Below, piece by piece: positions 62,451 through 64,000 of a DNA stretch of 64,000 bases (its first letter is position 1; each line of letters starts with the position of its first letter). Under the pieces are notes generated by a model that did no database searches, was not told where the DNA came from, and worked only from the letters and a program-made list of their open reading frames with translations. This stretch comes from Cornus controversa (lineage: Eukaryota > Streptophyta > Magnoliopsida > Cornales > Cornaceae): positions 4,092,001 through 4,156,000 of the forward strand of contig CM048847.1 of NCBI GenBank assembly GCA_026545225.1. Reading direction: 5' to 3'. Position numbers and translations under genes: made by a program.

Positions 62451-64000
62451 CCAGATGGTCAATTCTAGCACAAAGCGCCATACGGTTGTCGTCATGCCTG
62501 ATTATTACAAGCAATTGTTCTTTTCGACTCAGAACAACTCAAACAAACATGGATGAAGATCGGATCGACATGCTCGTCGTTTCTTTGGGACGCTTTGATG
62601 GTTTCATTTAGAAAAAAGTAGCGTACGATTAGTTTTATGGCACGACTTCTCTTGGAATGTGGTTTTCTAATCAATACAACTCAAATGAAACAAGTTTAAA
62701 ATGGTTGGTAGCTTGCTAGTTGTTTCCGTTAGATGTCCAAACGGTCGAATTTGGAACAAAGCACCATACGGTTGTGATGAAGATCGGATTGACATGTTCG
62801 TCACTTCTTTTGGATGCTTTGATGGTCTAATTTGGAAAAAAGAAACTTACGATTCTGATTATGGCACGACTTCTCAAGGAATGGGTTTTTGAATCAGAAC
62901 AACTAAAACTAAACTTGTTTAAAATCCTTGATAGCTTGGGAATTGTTTATTTTACTTTTCCAGATGGTTGAAGTTGGCATAGAGCACCATACGGTTGTGA
63001 TCATTCATGAGTGCAGCAAGGAATTACTATTTTTGATTCAGGATGTCCAGATGGTTGAATTTGGCATAAAGCAATGTATAATTCTAAGTATGGCACGATT
63101 TCACGTGGATTGGACTTTTCGAATCAGGACAAGTAAAACGAAACAAGTTCGAAACCGTTGTTGTCATTCTCTATTTTTCTGAACATCCAAATGGTCAATT
63201 CTAGCACAAAGCGCCATACGGTTGTCGTCATGCCTGATTATTACAAGCAATTGTTCTTTTCGACTCAGAACAGCTCAAACAAACATGGATGAAGATCGTA
63301 TCGACATGCTCGTCCTTTCTTTGGGACGCTTTGATAGTTTCATTTAAAAAAATGCAGTGTACGATTAGTATTATGGCACAACTTCTCTTGGAATGCGGTT
63401 TTCGAATCAAAACAACTCAAATGAAACAAGTTTAAAATGGTCGGTAGCTTGCTAATTGTTTGCTTTAGATGTCCAAACGGTCGAACTTGGAACGAAGCAC
63501 CATACGGTTGTGATGAAGATCGGATTGACATGTTCGTCACTTCTTTTGGATGCTTTGATGGTCTAATTTGGAAAAAGAAACTTACGATTCTGATTATGGC
63601 ACGACTTCTCAAGGAATAGGTTTTTGAATCAGAACAACTCAAACTAAACTTGTTTAAAATCCTCGGTAGCTTGGGAATTGTTTCTTTTACTTTTCCAGAT
63701 GGTTGAAGTTGGCATAGAGCACCATACGGTTGTGATCATTCATGAGTGCAGCAAGGAATTACTATTTTTGATTCAGGATGTCCTGATGGTTGAATTTGGC
63801 ATAAAGCAATGTATAATTCTAAGTATGGCACGATTTCACGTGGATTGGACTTTTCGAATCAGGACAAGTAAAACGAAACAAGTTCGAAACCGTTGTTGTC
63901 ATTCTCTATTTTTCTGAACATCCAGATGGTCAATTCTAGCACAAAGCGCCATACGGTTGTCGTCATGCCTGATTATTACAAGCAATTGTTCTTTTCGACT

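Larger units (their letters stand above)
51753..64000 (+). repeat. Satellite array, right block (about 16.6 units)
   Basis: Same family, orientation and phase as 1-27201, starting with the GACAT target duplication and running off the right edge. Unit landmarks are at 52400, 53137, 53873, then every 735-737 bp to 63437. Almost every unit is class I (ACAAACATGG, TTTCATTTAG, CTTGGAATG); only the unit near 52977 is class II. Units with GTTTCATTTAAAAAAATGCAG and with GGAAAAAGAAAC (one A fewer) are common here and not seen on the left. Confidence 0.97.
55109..64000 (+). repeat. Ten-unit duplication, offset 7356 bp
   Basis: About 55109-56640 recurs at 62465-64000. Shared private variants: GATTAGTTTTATGG (55272 and 62628), GAATTGTTTATTTTA (55586 and 62942), CAGAACAGCTC (55911 and 63267) and TTGTTTGCTTTAG (56101 and 63457). 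Confidence 0.82.

Overview
This window is plant nuclear heterochromatin, probably centromeric or pericentromeric. It has no bacterial-style genes. It consists of one satellite DNA family broken by nested LTR retrotransposons of the Ty3/gypsy chromovirus group. An angiosperm is the natural reading, because the intact polyprotein ends in a chromodomain of the plant Tekay/Del type and the primer-binding site matches plant initiator tRNA-Met. The species cannot be named from the sequence.

Layout. (1) 1-27201: satellite, about 37 tandem units of 733-739 bp. (2) 27202-28086: two joined LTR remnants. (3) 28087-28783: satellite again, with a 119-bp deletion at its left edge. (4) 28784-51752: a solo LTR of about 4.24 kb on the + strand, flanked by the 5-bp target-site duplication (TSD) GACAT. 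It is split by (5) 30648-49367, a younger chromovirus on the minus strand flanked by TSD GTATA. That element has the order LTR, internal, LTR, internal, LTR, so it is a tandem duplication of one insertion. (6) 51753-64000: satellite, about 16.6 units.

The satellite is hierarchical. An ancestral monomer of about 143 bp formed a dimer of about 286 bp. Three dimers, two of which lost 56-62 bp, form the 737-bp unit. Units fall into two haplotype classes that are amplified in blocks of 4, 5, 7 or 10.

Each copy of the chromovirus carries gag, then pol: two zinc knuckles, protease, reverse transcriptase, RNase H, integrase and chromodomain. Pol is open for 1266 codons. The gag part has two in-frame TGA stops present in both copies, so neither copy looks autonomous without recoding. 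The three LTRs (2961-2962 bp) are over 99% identical by eye. The middle LTR is a mosaic of the outer two, as expected from unequal crossing-over.

The most interesting unexplained structure is an array of 7-8 short hairpins shared by the LTRs of both families. The arm sequences change between units while keeping complementarity, including a two-sided compensatory change between corresponding units of the two families. Two other hairpin classes (CTTTCAG/CTGAAAG and GGACAC/GTGTCC) also lie in these LTRs. I found no host protein gene, tRNA, rRNA or CRISPR array.
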